A DNA stretch of 64,000 nucleotides from Allolobophora icterica (GCA_963556255.1 OY744612.1:25470940-25534939), one strand, 5' to 3'. Counted from the stretch's first letter, positions 25,373-37,584 are shown. The notes: generated by a model from the letters alone, not told the origin. Numbers and translations are program-made.

Positions 25373-25972
25373 GTAGAAGCGTGTAAACAACTGTGCTATC
25401 ATTACCTGTTTTACATTTTACCATTTACCAGGTCTTACCGATATCTTGCAAAAGGCGCCATACAAATTCACGGAACTATGCTTCCACGAGATAGAAAACG
25501 AACAATCGGTTATCGCTCTAACTACTTCCTAACTTTTCAAGACATTTCTATTACTTTCTATTAATGAATTTATTTATATTATTTTATTGAACAGCTTCTT
25601 ATTCACTTTATCTATCCCCAAGATTTTTTAATGACCGTTCCTTAGGTGGCGTTCCCCACCCAAGCCAATTCGGGGCCAACTCAACGGCGTGCCCCCAAAG
25701 ATCAACTGGGGCGACATGAATGACTTGGCCGGTGGATCTTCCAATGGCTATACAAACAGAGGTGTCTACACCATATAAACAGGGAAACAAGAAATGAGGG
25801 GGGAGATTAGTAAATGTATGTGCCATCATTTACAGGGGAAAAGAAGGGAAAGGCAAAGAGGAGGGGATGGAGGAGAGGTTGCTCCAATGACTTGGGAGGG
25901 GATAGACGCCCCTGTATACAAATGTTTGGTTAGATACAAATTCTTACTGAATTTATTTCTACTAGTACTTAC

Positions 25973-26113
25973 CAGACTTATTTTGTGCTTTAGCTTTGGA
26001 TGAAACCCGGGCAAGTCCCATAACCCGGGACACTGACTCCGGATCAGTTCCGACTTCGGCAGGAAATTAACATGGCGTCTCCTTATAAGGCTACAGAAAC
26101 CATTCCATGAAGA
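25973..26113 (-). CDS. Small exon of gene 1 before the SH2, copy A
   Basis: A 141-nt open segment with acceptor AATACAG|TC and canonical donor CTG|GTAAGT encodes 47 residues (SSWNGFCSLIRRRHVNFLPK, then SELIRSQCPGLWDLPG and FHPKLKHKISL). It ends in phase 0, matching the phase 0 start of the SH2 exon. Copy B (62,437-62,574) differs by a 3-nt in-frame indel and few substitutions, which favours coding. In copy A only, an alternative acceptor at 26,167-26,166 gives a 193-nt exon whose phase joins the linker exon. In copy B that AG is gone, so an unseen exon may lie between. I recognise no domain in it. Confidence 0.6.
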
Positions 26114-26620
26114 CTGTATTTTTATCATTATTATTACAAACATTTTTAACGCACGCAAAGGCACACTGCAGTGATGCAAACTCTTATAACATAACGTATG
26201 ATCACTTAATGCGATGTTATGTGTCAGGCCAGTGTGTAACCCTTAAAAGTACTGTAAAACACGATGATGTTACAATGCATTGTTTAACATGTTCATGGTT
26301 AGATCAGTTATGCAACCATGTGTGCAACGATTTTTAAGTGAGGTAGGTTACTTGATTCATACACCCAGCAAGTGAATGAATGAATGAATGAATGAATGAG
26401 TGAGCCAGTCAATCAATAAATCAGTTGGATTCATGTTACCAACTGCATAACTATATATGCCGTAATTGGGCAACTCTGTATAGTTAAACCCATTTCGTTC
26501 CTTGTGAGTACTCCTTTATAAACCTACTTGATTCTCTGTACATTCTCTCACTGCTGGCGATCAGTTAAATGATTCAATTGAACTCAAATCTAACAGACAG
26601 TCAAGCAAACACACTCACTT

Positions 26621-26791
<171 letters not shown>

Positions 26792-26821
26792 AAAGCGTCA
26801 GTTTGACCTTGAAATTCGCAC

Positions 26822-27634
26822 CTGCACGACTGCTGATCCTTAGCCTCCTCTTTTCCTTCAGACACCAAATTCTCATTTTCCAGAAGCAGATCGCTCTCTC
26901 GCAGTTCCATCGGCTCCCGCCCAGACTCCTCTCCAGGTCCAGCAGCAGAGGAAGACGGTGCCATGGCAACCACGGCAGCGGGGTAACTCTCCTGGTCTCG
27001 AACGTCCGTCATACAATTATCAGACAATGAACTATCACTTCTCAGAGAAATCGTCGAAGTCTCAGACCTAGGTGCCATGTCAGTTTCGTGGATTCTAGAT
27101 GACCTTTCTTCGCTTTGAAGGTTAAAGTGGATCTGTTTCTTCTTTGTGTTTTTGTGATGTGAAAGTTCCAGAGGACCAGGCGGACCTTCGCAACTTCTAA
27201 GGTCAAGGTCCATGAACCTTTTCGTAATTTCAAGGGCAGATGGGATATTTAAAGTTTCAAGGGCAAGTCTCAGAGTTTCTTGAGTGGAGAGATCTCTAAT
27301 TCCAGAACTTTGAACGACATTAGTTTCTTTCTTACAAGGGAAAGACACGTGTTCCTTCAACCCCAAACTTTCTGCGGCGCCCATATCACGAGCCGATTCC
27401 TGTTTGGGATGCTTGTCATCCTCTGACTGGGAGTTTTTATTCCCCTTCCCCGACTCCCAACCAACTCGAGACTTTTGCCTCCGGTGCGCGTGGTCTCGGC
27501 TTCCGGTTTGGATGAGGCGCTGCTTGGGATAACCTGGGATCCGTCCGATGATGTACTTCCGGTTTGCACGGTGCAATCGTTCCGTGAGTATCTCAGTTGG
27601 TTGGGGCTCATCAGGCGCCAGGATGGTTCCACTT
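26822..27634 (-). CDS. Ser/Glu-rich linker exon of gene 1, copy A
   Basis: This 813-nt internal exon has acceptor CTGTGTCACAG|AA and donor GTGCAG|GTGCGA, phase 2 to 2. The single frame is open for 270 codons. It is low-complexity and charged, likely disordered: KGNKNSQSEDDKHPKQES, SETSTISLRSDSSLSDNCM, EESGREPMELRESDLLLENE. It has no catalytic motif. Such a stretch between an N-terminal Death domain and a C-terminal SH2 suits a scaffold. Copy B (63,235 to edge) is clearly homologous, but near 63,906 it has one extra C relative to 27,480-27,482, which shifts the upstream frame. Confidence 0.75.
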
Positions 27635-27871
27635 CTGTGACACAGAAACCTCGTACAGAATCTCTTGGCTAGGTACAAACATAAATAACCATTGATAACA
27701 GATCTTGAGTAGACTAAGTCATGACGCTTCCTATCTTTGCTCTGTAACCCGCGCGTGGTGGTTAACAAGCAAACAACGGTGCCACCTAGCGAAAGGTTTT
27801 ATTTTAGATGATGCAGTCACGTTCTTTCGACCTCTTTAAATAATTCGACGTCGTCGATTGGGCCCACAACA

Positions 27872-28195
27872 TGATGATGATGATGATGATGATGACGATG
27901 AAGACGACGACGACGAAGACGATGATAATGACGATGACAAAGATAATGTTTGCAATGATAATGACAACTGATGGTGATGATAATGATGGTGGTGATGATG
28001 ATCAGCATGATGATGATGACGATGATGACGAAGGCGACGAAGACGACGATGATGATGATGACGACGACGACGAAGATGATGATGATGATGACGATGACAG
28101 AGATAGTGTTTGCAATGATGATAATCGATGACTGATAATGATAACTGATGGTGATGATGATGATGATGATGATGATGACGATGATGATGATGATG
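27872..28195. repeat. (GAT)n/(GAC)n trinucleotide-rich region
   Basis: About 320 bp dominated by GAT and GAC triplets. The long acidic or His-rich ORFs here are artefacts of the repeat. A (TCTAA)n run is at 28,434-28,460. Confidence 0.9.
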
Positions 28196-28460
28196 ATTGT
28201 AGCTCGTGCTGATGATGACGACAGCAATTACTATCCGATCACAAACCGTGAATATTAAGCATCTGGTTTCAAACCCTTACCGTCATGTCTTGGTGTCTGA
28301 CGTCGATATCCACTTGCTGACCCTGTTCAACGAATATCAGTTGCACTCTTAACAATAACTCTCATTTCCATCAGCCCTATACCAAAACTCGCCCACCATT
28401 GCTGAGACCTATAGGGGCTTAGTTTTCACCTAATCTAATCTAATCTAATCTAATCTAATA

Positions 28461-29380
28461 ATAATCGGAATCTTATGTAACGCGGTTAATGTAATTCACA
28501 ATCACCTACTGATGGTCGTCTCTAATCAAAAGACCATACAACCCATTGTACAGAACTAATCACTGTGCGTCTCTTTTATTTAATGTTATCGTTATAATCT
28601 CATATTGTCAGTGTCCTAGTCCTTCACAAAGGCGCTATATAAATGTTTAAATACAATATTGCACTGTATATAAATACACGAATTTAAATATACCTAAAAG
28701 CTTTCTGGGTGGAATTCTGAGGCTGAAAAAGTTCTTGAGTTCATTTGCACTTACAAACACGATAAGGAACTTTGGTAGCCTAAGTTTTGTGATCGGGGTT
28801 ATGAAAGAGCAAAATAATAAGACATCTGCGACTAGATGGATTAGTGGGGTGATGAAGGTGCACTGGGAACAAGTATAACCCCACCCCAGAACGGGAAACA
28901 GTGAACCCTGGAATATTACTATATACACACAAATTAATAGGCCAAGGATTATCTACTAAACTTTCAATCACTATGTCTGTATGTGTTTGTAAACTTTTAT
29001 AACGTTACATCCAGAACAAAGCAATCAGTGTATGTACATGTAACATGTATGTATGCATGTATGAGCATACGTGTACGTGTATGTAAGTAAGTATGCATGT
29101 CTATATCTGGAAATTTATATAAGGGAACCGTATAATTTATGTGGTGCAAGTAAATGTGGTGAAACATGACGTTCTCATGTTATATACTCCAACGTAAAAG
29201 CGTCTTGCCTATTGGTATTTCGCAAGAGCGCGACAAGTACACTAACAATAACACTAACACTAACAATAACACTAACAATAGCAGTAACAATAACGACAAA
29301 AAGAACTATAACAGTGCCTGACCCGGTAATCGTGGCACTGGTTCTGCCAGGACTGTTCACGCAGGTTGAAGAACGTGTAC
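28461..29380. other. Intron of gene 1, nothing identified
   Basis: No exon, element terminus or RNA gene is supported. GGCGCTATATAAAT at about 28,630 is the common LINE/SINE 3'-end word. A (TAACAC)-type run lies near 29,240-29,300. Confidence 0.5.
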
Positions 29381-29504
29381 CTTCGATGGCTAGTGACTGC
29401 GGACACGTGTTCCTTGAGCAAAAAGAGCAGTCCATCCCACAATTCCTTTCGACCTTTGATTTCCGGTGTGCGCGAATAACCACTTTCAGTGTCGAATGGG
29501 GGCT
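29381..29504 (-). CDS. Candidate short exon of gene 1 after the Death domain, copy A
   Basis: A 124-nt segment between GATTCAG|AG and CGAAG|GTACAC encodes PPFDTESGYSRTPEIKGRKE, then LWDGLLFLLKEHVSAVTSH. Its phases (1 to 2) match the end of the Death exon and the start of the linker exon. That match is the main argument, since splice sites alone are weak. The tyrosine in ESGYSRTPE could be a phosphorylation site, but that is speculative. No copy B counterpart is inside the window to compare. Confidence 0.45.
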
Positions 29505-30283
29505 CTGAATCATGGATCACCACGTTTAGAGTTATGGGATCTGGAAAGAAACACGTGCACTCAATTCTTCAGCAGGCTGATGTTACGTCTTCACGGATTT
29601 TGCTTAGCAGGAACCAACGACTGCTTGAGGCCTTCTTTATTATCATAGTAGCTTTATATAAGTTTTGAGATTTTATTTAGAATAAATTTGCGACCAGGTT
29701 CGATGGTTGACTGTGGTTTCATTTGAAGCGACCATTCGTTGATGCCGGTTATGTTTTGAAAACGGCGCTATAGAAGTCATTAGCCAAGAATGAAATATCA
29801 AAGTGCAGCATTACGTCTTCTGTCACAATGTAACTGCTGTCTATAATTAAAATACATGATGTTCTTGAGATCAGGACCAGAGAATATTTGCAGTAACAAC
29901 AGCCTGAAGGCGTCAATTCTGAATAAAGACAAAAGAATAATATGTGTATACCCTAGGCCTAATCATCATCGATCATGGTTGCTGTCTTTATCATAATCGT
30001 CGTTGTCATTATAATCCCAACACCACCATTATCGTCGTCGTCGTTAACATCACTTCCTGACGTTAATATGTTTAAATCTGTGTTTTATAAAGCACAACTA
30101 AATGTGTGTTGAAATTTGTGTTGTTTAAAGAGTGTTTAAATTTGTGATCCTAAAAGCATATCTACATGCATGTGTTTAATTTGGTGTTTTCAAAAGTGTG
30201 TTTAAACATGCGTGTTTAGATATGTTCATATGTCTGTTTATATGTAAGTTTAAATGCATTTAAGTTATAAAACGTTGTAGTAC
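29505..30283. other. Intron of gene 1, nothing identified
   Basis: Repeated GTGTTTAAA words at 30,070-30,240 and a GGCGCTATAGAAGTC word near 29,765 (LINE/SINE 3' end) are the only structure seen. Confidence 0.5.
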
Positions 30284-30611
30284 TCTGCCTGATGTCCTCG
30301 AGAACCCTGACGATGTCGTTTCGTTCAATCTGCTGGAGCTTCGATCGAAGTACTCTGATCGTACTTCCTCTTCTCGTTGACCAATCCCTCAGAAGATGAT
30401 ATCCCGGAATCTGTCGACGCTCGTAGTTGTCCATTTCGACCATCGTGTAGCCCAGCTGTTCACCGATCGCCCGCCAGTCACGGCAGGGCATCGTGGTCAT
30501 CAGCTGCTGCCCAATTCGAATGAGCGCCGTGATAGGGAGGTCGCGGACGAGGCAGTCGAGCTTGTAGTAGAAGAGTCGTGGGTCGTCATCGACTGTCAAT
30601 GGTAGCCAAAA
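30284..30611 (-). CDS. MyD88-like Death domain exon, gene 1
   Basis: This 328-nt exon, phase 0 to 1, has acceptor ATAAACAG|TT and donor CAGA|GTACTA (weak). Residues about 24-106 form a Death domain: LPITALIRIGQQLMT, then CRDWRAIGEQLGYTMVEMDN, YERRQIPGYHLLRDWSTRRG and STIRVLRSKLQQIERNDIVR. The DWxAxxExLGY, LLxxW and VxxLxxxLxxIxRxDIVxxL pattern follows the MyD88 Death domain most closely by eye. IRAK/Pelle-type domains are the alternative. No TIR domain follows. Downstream in phase come a linker and an SH2 domain. If the splice donor is not used, the frame instead ends about 20 codons later. A start exon has not been found. Confidence 0.75.
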
Positions 30612-30789
30612 CTGTTTATAGCACCCACATAATATTCTTCGTGAATGTAATTTAAATCTCATAATAATTCTCAGCACTACACAAACATTTTATTCACCAA
30701 CACTATATACATCCAATCTGCATGAAAGAAGAGGAAGAAGAGTAGTCTCTAAAGCTAACGATAAGAGGCAATTGAAATTTTATAATAAT

Positions 30790-31160
30790 TCTCAGCAGCA
30801 CACAAACAGTGCCGGACTTAGAATTGGTGAGGCCCTAGGCAATATAAGCTTGGAGGCCCTTGTCAAAAAATTACACCAGAAGGTCTCACAAAACGTGAGA
30901 ACATAAAGGGGTCTATATGCCATTTAATAATTTAATAGCAAGGCATTTAAAGTGAAATTTCAGATTATTTTCAAATGAATACATTTACTCAGGGCAGGTA
31001 GAATTTGCTACACAAGCCGTTTAAAAAGGTTCTACATAATATTTATATAATATATAACATTTTAAACAAGTTCCCAAACATCTGAATTTTATAAGGCCCC
31101 TGCGGATTGTGAGACCCTAAAAGCTGCAGCTTTTTTAACTTAAATCCGGCACAGTCTGTC
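30790..31160. mobile_element. Possible hAT-type element (CAGTGCCGGACTTA)
   Basis: The left end CAGTGCCGGACTTA and right end TAAATCCGGCACAG are near-inverted and typical of hAT. I could not find a matching target duplication, and no second copy of the locus is in the window. Confidence 0.35.
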
Positions 31161-31392
31161 GTAGAGTAGTCCCTTAAGCTAACTCCAAGAGGCAGCTATG
31201 GGTAAGAAGCATTAGCGACTTCATTTCTCTTACCCTGCACATATGAGGACGGGTGGCCGCCTAAGATAACCGAGCTTTAAAATTGAAAAGCATATATTCC
31301 ATTGCTTCATTCTGTTAGAAACCGTGCATGAAATTCTGTTTACCAATTTTACCGTAATCTCAAAAATCAGAAATCATAATCACACCAATAGC

Positions 31393-32232
31393 CATTGGCT
31401 GAAATACCATAGCCTCAGTAACAGTAAATTCTTCTGCTGTATGCTTTAAAAATCTTTATTATCACATCTTGTGTGATATAAATTAAAATAAACTAATAAC
31501 ACTTCATTTCCGTTGGTACTCATGTTTGAGAATTTTAAGTGCATAAAAAATCTTGAGGATAGTGCTAGAAAGAAGAGTTGAAGGGAAGAAAGCCTGAGGC
31601 AGACCAAGAACTATGATTTTGGACTAGATGATGGATAAAAGAAACAGATGAGAATAAAATGAAATTAAGAAAAAAGGCACAAAGGCACAAAAGACTAGAA
31701 CGGTGTCATGTGATTCCTAAGAGCAGAACACTGAAGAAGACAAATAGCCTTGATCGACAGCACCTGGTGAAAGTTTATTTGCGGGTGGTTATTACTAAAT
31801 TTTGAAACTTTCATAAATTCTATTAAACCAAATATTTTAAGGCTTAATTTAATTTTGAATTCTACAAAGCAATCCATGTCAAATTCGCAAGATGAGCCCA
31901 GGTTTCAGACGTGTTACTGAGATGTGAATTGCTGAAGTCTCAGCCGCTAGGCCACCAAGACATAGGCCCTACCTCTACAGCAATTATGGACGATATGAAG
32001 AAATAAACTTGAAATTACAAGTTCGTCACAAGAAAACAAATGCTAATTTCCATAATCAACCACGCATATTTAAGCCTCCTGCAGGACTGCATTCCTTAAG
32101 TCTCATACCTTCAATAGTTTCTCTGCATAGCAACAACTATGAAGTAAAATAATATAAAAAAAACAAAATACAGCATTGAAATTTAAAATAATGTATTGAA
32201 ATTAAAATACATTTAAACTATGGAAAATATAC
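31393..32232. other. Left visible edge of copy B, no gene seen
   Basis: Bases 31,393-31,909 match 1-510 closely. After 31,910 the sequence has no partner in copy A. No exon is supported. Confidence 0.6.
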
Positions 32233-32283
32233 CTCGCATACTTGCTGGCGTTTTTTCTTCACTGCCAGCTGTTTGCAGGTAGC
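32233..32283 (-). CDS. Small acidic linker exon of gene 2, copy B only
   Basis: This 51-nt phase 1-1 exon has acceptor CTTTCAG|GC and donor GCGAG|GTATAT and encodes YLQTAGSEEKTPASMR. It is downstream of the TRADD-N-like exon and has the same phase as all other gene 2 exons. It is too short for homology, so the call rests on splice sites, phase and position. Copy A lacks this segment. Confidence 0.45.
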
Positions 32284-32654
32284 CTGAAAGTCGGAAATTA
32301 GTACTAATTTTAACATTCTGATGAGCTGCATTGGTTTCCCAGTCGCTTTTCATACACCTTCGTCGTTAAGTGTTAAGCAACACAATTAAATTTGTTGACA
32401 CATTTTATAGAATTTAATCTCTATTGGATAAATTAATTGGATAAATGAGGTCAATAAATGAAAGAAAAAACTATTATAAGTCATTTCTGCATATATTTAT
32501 ATTAAACTGTTATTACACATACATATAAAAATAGCTCAATGGCATGACCATTTCCAGTTCATCTCTTTATGTAGTCTGTTTCATCTCAAAAAACTACATT
32601 TGAAATACAATATATTATCAATAAAAAACAATAAATCAAGTTGAAAAATCATAC

Positions 32655-32711
32655 TTTCTTGCTCTTCATCCATAGAAAATTCTCCAGGTGTTCTCTCTTG
32701 CATGGGTTCAT
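32655..32711 (-). CDS. Small acidic linker exon of gene 2, copy B only
   Basis: This 57-nt phase 1-1 exon has acceptor CTGTTGCAG|AT and donor AGAAA|GTATGA and encodes EPMQERTPGEFSMDEEQE. It is similar in size and composition to the exon at 32,233-32,283. It lies in the 2.84-kb segment absent from copy A. Confidence 0.5.
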
Positions 32712-33317
32712 CTGCAACAGATATGATCAAACTAAGAATTGAAAATATAACAATCAATTTTTTTATCTTATTCCTAAGCAATTCTGCACGGAATTTATAA
32801 AATCTAATGAAATCTCTGTGTTTTTATTACGGCCTACTAAAAAGAAGTTTAGTCTAGTTTAGTTAATTACCGGTACATCTATAAGTTAGAGCACGTTTTG
32901 CTTCGACATGACGAAAACGATAGTTAATTTAGCGCTACTTCATGCAAACTTTTGCAGTGATAGCAAAGATCTCAGAGATTATGCAGACATAACATTCTGT
33001 GTTTTCTAATGCGCTTTTGTCTTACTAAACAAAATAGCAGCACCATGAAGATTTATGATGGCATTGCTGTTTCGTCTCAATAAAACACACAAATCTTGTT
33101 GTGCTTTATGAATGGATTTTTATATTTCAGCTGCTAGGGGATCATCTGTTTTATATTTGTTAGTGGAAATTTGTATATTTCTTATTGTTAATTTTTTAAT
33201 CACTACACAATGTTATACATGACGCATTAGAAGTGTCATATCTTAGTAAAATCTTGAGATATAGTTAGAGTCTAACTGTTAGACAACAATTTAATAGACG
33301 TTAAACGTTAAGCACTA

Positions 33318-33318
<1 letters not shown>

Positions 33319-33367
<49 letters not shown>

Positions 33368-34216
33368 CATTATTATTCGTTTATTAACTCCACACGTTGT
33401 CACACCACAACATGGTAAAAAAACACAAGTTGAAAATAATAGAATGAAAAGTTGCTTGACTGTTAATAAAAATGAATAATAGAGAAACCGGATTCTAATT
33501 TGGGGCACCGTAGAGAACTCTATAAATAAAATTAGTATCGTCCTTTGGAGGCAGGGCAAAGTCAACTGAGCGCGGACAGAGACCATACTGTCGTGTGATT
33601 TTGGGTGAGACGCAGACGCATATCAGCAATTCTCATCAATTGTTCAACATTCTGCGCATTGTCTCTGAGGTAGCTCGACTTTCGAGAGAAATATTGCAAG
33701 TCTCCTTCAGTCTTCTGCAGAAGTTCTGCCCCACCAAGCAGGTGCTGCATACTTCATTCGTGAGACTGTTGTTGCAATGGCGATCAAGTACAGGGCCTCT
33801 TGTGAAGGCCATGCGATTTTAAGATCCGCAGAGCGTGCATGGATCCACTGCACGAGGCCAGAACCGCGTCTATAGTATACGTGGTCGACTGCGCGGAGAT
33901 CGCCACGCATGATCACCACCAAAATCTTCATTGATGTTACCCGCTCAACTCCTTCTATTAACAGTGGCAGTTCTACATTTCGGCGCCGGGTAATCACCCA
34001 TACAGATTGTTCCACTGATTTTTTGAAGAAAACGAAGAGATAACTTCTTACTAAACCATGAAACAGGGCTGAAAACAAAATCCTGGAATTAGGCGTTGTT
34101 TTAAAAGTCGGAAAAACTTGTAAATTCCCAAACGCTAAAGAACGCGAGTTGGCAGCCGTACTAGGCACTCCTTCAAGACCTCCTTCAAGTAATGAAAACC
34201 TTAACAATCTTAACAA
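33319..34216 (-). mobile_element. 5'-truncated LINE with (AAT)n tail, copy B
   Basis: The minus strand encodes degraded RT C-terminus: KYAAPAWWGRTSAED, then in shifted frames a RPRSVDFALPPKDDTNFIYR-like end with RVLYGAPN and a stop. The 3' tail is the (ATT)n array at 33,319-33,367. At least two frame changes are present. Confidence 0.75.
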
Positions 34217-35411
34217 TACTAGAAAAACCTGTCGTTAGATTCGACAGACGTAATATTTTAAACTACATATTAACACTGATAAAACATATAAATTCATAAC
34301 CCATCCCCAACTACAAAGCCATATGTATGCATATAAAACCCATCACAATATTCCCTCTGGGCTTCATATGTCCTAAATAGAATATTGCTGGTGGGGTTGC
34401 AAATGCTAACATTAATTACAAATGTTTCCTATTCATAGCACAATTAAACAACATACATGTACCGGTATGAGGGAATAAAATAAATAACAATTACCAAATC
34501 TGAAAGATTTCATGGATTAGGACATAGAATGATTATATCAATGTCATTCAGTATATATATTCATTTTATAAAAGAAGTTCACTAGAGGGCACTAATGGAC
34601 CAGACATCATGCTGCTTCAGCAGAGATTTGAAACCCAATCTTTAGATTGAAAAACAGGATAAGGATTTCTAACGTCGTATCTGCTTACGAAGTCTTGAAA
34701 TTTCTTCATCACAATGCTTGTCACGACTTTCTTCACCTTAAAAGTTGTAAAAAAACATAAACTCAGTTTAATTTTCAAAATATGCCATGAGAAAAGTTCT
34801 ATACTTATTTAAACTGTATCAAAATAGTCTATTGATTTAAAATGCATTACAGTTGTAAAGCTATTACAATACAGTGTTCAAAGTTATACATTTGTAACAC
34901 AGTAGGTAGCAATACTTACTTCTTTATTTATAGAAGTGATACATGATTGTTTATGCGCAAACAGTATTGTTCTGTTGCAATAACCTTGATTTATAAAAAA
35001 ATTTAAATTAGTTTTAAAGCCGTGAATTGATTTGTACACTACAAAATTTGGCAGCCATAATGCGAAAATGAGTTTGTAAGGTTTTCTGTTTATGTTATCA
35101 AATGAGAACCCTAATGGGTCAACAAACCTCCGAATAATTGAGTGACGCTTTTATAATGTTCAATTACAATTACAATTACAAACCCACTTGGTGCAAGACT
35201 CTCCCCAATACAACGAAAAGTTTCAGATGGTTAGACATTTGAACAGTCTGAAAATTAATCTAACTCTCCGATCAAGTGTTGAGCTTGAAATTGTGGCAAG
35301 CCCTCTATTGTGCCATATTATCTTCCGTCAGGTGTAAATCTTAAATACTCATTTGCAAGTGGTGATTTAGAAGGATACACAGCAATGCTAGGTGGGGAAT
35401 CGAACGTATAA
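34217..35411. other. Noncoding sequence, mostly shared with copy A
   Basis: Bases 34,750-35,411 align with 510-1,215. No exon or element terminus was seen in 34,217-34,749. Confidence 0.5.
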
Positions 35412-36925
35412 TGCGGTACACAGATTATCACTCCTAACTGCATTACATAAAAAAAATTGTAAGTTAGTAATAACTTCGGTATTGTATTGCATTGTATCTA
35501 GAAATTTATAAAGTGCCTCTCGCAGAATAAGTATTCAGAGGCGCTCTCAGCACAAAAGCCCCAGGGAAACAAAAATGCCTTTAGGGAACGCGAGACCGAT
35601 GAGGAAAAGCCAGTCATTAGTTTGGCTCTGAACAGAGGGGGAAAGGTCATTCCAGATCGTGGGACCCACTACAGCAAGCGCCCGGTGCTGGGCCAAGGCA
35701 GTTTTAACCCTGGGAACAAAAAGATCAAGCCGATTTACAGAGCGCAATGAGCGAGAAGAAGATGCAGTTAGCGGTTTTCGCAGATAGTTCAAGAGATATT
35801 TCGGGGCAGTAGGCTGCTGAGATTTAGAGACAAGGAAGAGGATCTTATATCGGATGCGCGCAGCAATAGGGAGCCAGTGAAGGACATCAAGCATGTAAGT
35901 AGAGATATGGGCAAACCGGGGGAGTCGAGCGATGAGCCTAGCAGAAGCATTTAGACCAGATTGAAGGGGGGAGAGACGCTGCTTGGGGAGACCCACAAGG
36001 AGCGAGTTCCAGTAGTCCAAGCGTGAGCAGACAAATGCGTGAACTATGGTGGTAAAGGCAGAAGGTGAGATGGCCCTGAGACGCCTCAGTAGAAAGAAGC
36101 AGGAGTGAGTCATGTTGGAGATATGCTCTGTGAATGTGAGGGAGGAGTCAAGTGTGACACCCAAGTCGCGAACGGTTGAAGAGTAGGTGTAAGCAGGAAA
36201 TTTCTCAGTCAGCAATGGAAAGTTGAGTTTAGCAAGTTGCTGTCTAGTCCCAAACCAGATCAATTGAGTCTTAGCAGTGTTGAGGCAGAGCTGGTTAGTC
36301 GACATCCAATAGTGAAGGTCAGAGACGAAATGGTCAATGGAGCACACAATTGAGAGTTGACCAGTTGACTGACCATGTACAAAAGCCTGAGCATAATCTG
36401 CATAAAGATGCCCATTTGCCCCATGTTTAGTAAATAGAGACGGGATATCAGCAGTGAAGAGGATGTATAGGATGGGACCGAGCACCGAGCCATGGGGAAC
36501 ACCAAATTCAACCTCTGTCCACTGAGTCCTGGTTTCACCGAGGACAACCAACTGTGAGCGGTCAGAGAGGTATGATTTAAACTAAAGAAGAGGAACACCA
36601 GAAAAGCCACAGGACAGCTCCAGTCGCTGAAGCAGGAGCTCATGGTCAACCATGTCAAACGCAGATGAGACATCAAAAGGTGCCAGAAGAGAGAGATGAG
36701 AGTGATCAATAGCTGTATAAATATCAGACAGTAGGGATAAGAGAGCAGTTTTGGTGGAATGTTGGCCCCTGAAGCCAGACTGGGCGGCCGGCAGAAGCCC
36801 AGGTTGCTCAAAGTAAGGCAGTAGTTGAAGTGAAACTAGTCTTTCAAGGGTCTTTGAGAGGAAAGCAAGATGGGAAATTGGCCGGTAATTTTGACAGGCA
36901 TTTTGGTCAAGGTTCTGCTTTTTCA
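35412..36925 (-). mobile_element. 5'-truncated LINE with dead RT, copy B only
   Basis: The minus strand carries an RT: QNYRPISHLAFLSKTLERLV, FDVSSAFDMVDHELL, EFGVPHGSVLGPILYILF and a C-terminus with HALAVVGPTIWNDLSPSVQ-like residues. The catalytic YADD reads YADY, and an in-frame break lies near 36,560-36,582, so it is inactive. The endonuclease half is missing. Copy A has no insertion at the matching point near 1,215. It belongs to the same family as the 3' ends at 9,722 and 22,258. Confidence 0.85.
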
Positions 36926-37041
36926 AGGTCAAGTGTTAATTATCGGACATTTGTTTCGCATCAAGAAATTATATCATCTCAAAAAAAGCCCGCATAGGAA
37001 AATCCATATGTGGAAGCCAATTCAAAATCAGAGAAACTTAC

Positions 37042-37401
37042 GCTCGAAAAACTTCTTTGCCTTATTTATTTCAGTTTCCACAATGTAGAGATCTATGACT
37101 CTCGTCGACATGTCATGTAACAAAGCATTGAAGAGACTTTCAATCCTATTATTCAGCTCTTTTTCGTTGATCACTTCACACAGATATATCAGCTCCTCCA
37201 TAGACTTACAATATATGTAAAGAACAATGCTAGAACCCCTCCTGGCTGCTATGATCTTTATCTGTAGCTCTTGCAGCATAAGACTCGTCCGATTTTCTGG
37301 CACATTATTATGTAGCAGCAAGCTCGCCATTTCGCTTACAATTTGTATTTCTTTCTCATCTAACTGGTCTGCATCTAAATTTGCATGGGCTGCTACAACA
37401 G
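37042..37401 (-). CDS. TRADD-N-like domain exon of gene 2, copy B
   Basis: This 360-nt phase 1-1 exon is paralogous to 1,326-1,685, with acceptor TTGCAG|CT and donor GAGC|GTAAG. It is open throughout: LQELQIKIIAARRGSSIVLY, YCKSMEELIYLCEVINEKEL and NNRIESLFNALLHDM. Differences from copy A are mostly conservative (L/I, G/A, T/S, K/E), as expected for a domain that was under constraint. It is followed downstream by the two small acidic exons at 32.7 and 32.3 kb. Confidence 0.7.
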
Positions 37402-37584
37402 CTGCAAAATAACAACAAAATTCACATCATTGTTATGTAACTCAAGTTTTGCACAAAAGCTTCTCTGTTCCGGTTTGGTAACTCAAACTCTGACTTCAAA
37501 ATGTGTGCACAATTCATTTACTCTTATTCACAAGAACTCATGACGTCTCTTAACCTAAAAATGTATTTATGGGCATCAAAACTA

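Noticed and set aside
27817..28227. Acidic or Ile/His-rich ORFs
   Set aside because: They are translations of GAT/GAC triplet repeats.
30216..30283. Extension of the Death exon to the stop at 30,216
   Set aside because: Possible, but the phase 1 donor at 30,283-30,282 fits the next exon. The extension encodes low-complexity residues. Kept only as an alternative.
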